This document shows positions 32,369-32,500 of a stretch of DNA of 32,500 nucleotides, one piece after another. Source of the DNA: Nematostella vectensis (lineage: Eukaryota; Cnidaria; Anthozoa; Actiniaria; Edwardsiidae); the NCBI RefSeq assembly GCF_932526225.1, contig NC_064040.1, positions 9,241,856 to 9,274,355 on the forward strand, written 5' to 3'. A program made the translations under genes and the position numbers. The notes beneath the pieces are model-generated. The model searched no databases and was not told the origin of the DNA. It worked only from the letters and a program-made list of their open reading frames with translations. Each line of letters begins with the position of its first letter. Position 1 is the first letter of the stretch.

Positions 32369-32443
32369 TTCCTTTTTTCTTTTTAGCCTAATAGTTCTTG
32401 TTTCCCATAAGAAACGTTCTTACCATACGATCTCATATCGGTT

Positions 32444-32500
32444 GGTCCCATGGTGTAATGGTTAGCAATCTGGACTTTTAATCCAGCGATCCGAATTCAA
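32444..32500 (+). tRNA. tRNA-like, anticodon TTT (Lys), cut by window end
   Basis: The first 57 bases are present, with A25, loop CTTTTAA and CCGAA at the T arm, as in K2. Confidence 0.65.

Larger units (their letters stand above)
31980..32370 (+). repeat. Copy of the 984-1371 segment near the right edge
   Basis: Three units at 32008, 32153 and 32297 match those at 1012, 1157 and 1300 (offset 30,996-30,997 bp). They share the G7/TAACC gene and the GGAGCAATGG gene. The matching minus-strand reading frames over 984-1181 and 31980-32177 are a by-product of this. Confidence 0.82.
1..32500 (+). repeat. Tandem array of about 228 tRNA-Gln-derived units
   Basis: The whole window is head-to-tail copies of a unit of about 143 bp: a 72-bp tRNA body, a T-rich trailer, and a spacer built around AGCTCTTGTTTCCCATAGG, CTTACCATACGATCT and CATATCGGTT. 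Every unit is on the + strand. Internal promoters are visible in most copies: an A box around TGGTGTAATGG (8-18) and a B box around GTTCAAATC (52-60). No unit has an intron or an encoded CCA. No stretch over about 100 bp is free of a tRNA body. The array enters and leaves the window in mid-pattern, so its true length is unknown. Low copy divergence within blocks implies recent amplification or gene conversion. Confidence 0.98.

Noticed and set aside
1-32500. CRISPR-like array of repeats and spacers
   Set aside because: The repeated part folds as a tRNA, the spacers are also conserved between units, and no cas genes occur.
1-32500. tRNA-derived SINE cluster
   Set aside because: Units lack a SINE body, an A-rich tail and target-site duplications, and sit in strict head-to-tail order at one spacing.
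1-32500. Bacterial or phage tRNA cluster
   Set aside because: There is no encoded CCA, no mix of isotypes and no coding genes. The body matches the animal cytosolic tRNA-Gln form, and trailers are pol III-like T-runs.

Overview
The window is one uninterrupted tandem array of tRNA-derived units, all on the + strand and spaced 138-147 bp apart. Two truncated copies lie closer to their neighbours, and there is one 171-bp gap. I count 228 units plus one 10-bp remnant. Each unit is a 72-bp glutamine-tRNA body followed by a T-rich trailer and a conserved spacer of about 70 bp. I see no protein gene, rRNA, other tRNA family or transposon. The body has GGTCCCA/TGGGACC acceptor arms, CTGGA/TCCAG anticodon arms and CCGAG/CTCGG T arms, with U as the discriminator base. 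As I remember it, this is the vertebrate cytosolic tRNA-Gln-UUG sequence. With the lack of an encoded CCA and of introns, this points to an animal nuclear genome, most likely a vertebrate. The species cannot be read from the window.

Positions inside genes are numbered 1-72, with the anticodon at 34-36. Classes used in the entries: Qc is the canonical CTG body and Qt the canonical TTG body. Qu is TTG with T27 (a T27-G43 wobble pair). Q4 is TTG with loop TTTTGAA and a G60 that breaks the inner T-stem pair. Q5 is CTG with acceptor GGTTACA or GGTAACA, 3' end TGGGATC, A43 and a CCAGG T arm. Q6 is CTG with C13 and a CCAGG T arm. Y1 is anticodon GTA with stem CTGGA, T51, T56 and A67. Y2 is the same with C16, T17 and stem CTGTA (T30-C40 mismatch). 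K1 is anticodon TTT with C47 and 3' acceptor TTTGACC (mismatches at 5-67 and 6-66). K2 is TTT with A52 and A64 and an altered T loop. K3 is TTT with 3' stem TCCTG and T arm CTTGA.

About 160 units carry Gln anticodons, split roughly evenly between CTG and TTG. The others keep a Gln body but carry GTA (Tyr, 36), TTT (Lys, 22), TTA (ochre, 2), CTA (amber, 2), or single cases of CTC, GTT, CAG and CGG.

The units are organised into higher-order repeats. Positions 1-4300 hold short 5-6-unit duplications. Positions 4319-12160 hold a 25-unit block of 3,591 bp, present as two full copies and a partial third. Positions 11220-15968 hold two copies of a 17-unit block of about 2,373 bp. Positions 16000-23370 are a mosaic of shuffled segments. 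Positions 23288-31503 hold a 28-unit, 4,003-bp repeat, overlain by a six-unit, 856-bp cassette and an 18-unit, 2,573-bp offset copy. The last 500 bp resemble bases 984-1380, so the array very likely continues beyond both ends.

If transcribed, canonical units would give tRNA-Gln by RNA polymerase III from internal A and B boxes, stopping in the T-runs. Many units are probably silent or decayed. The array can be read as a tRNA-gene amplification behaving like a satellite.
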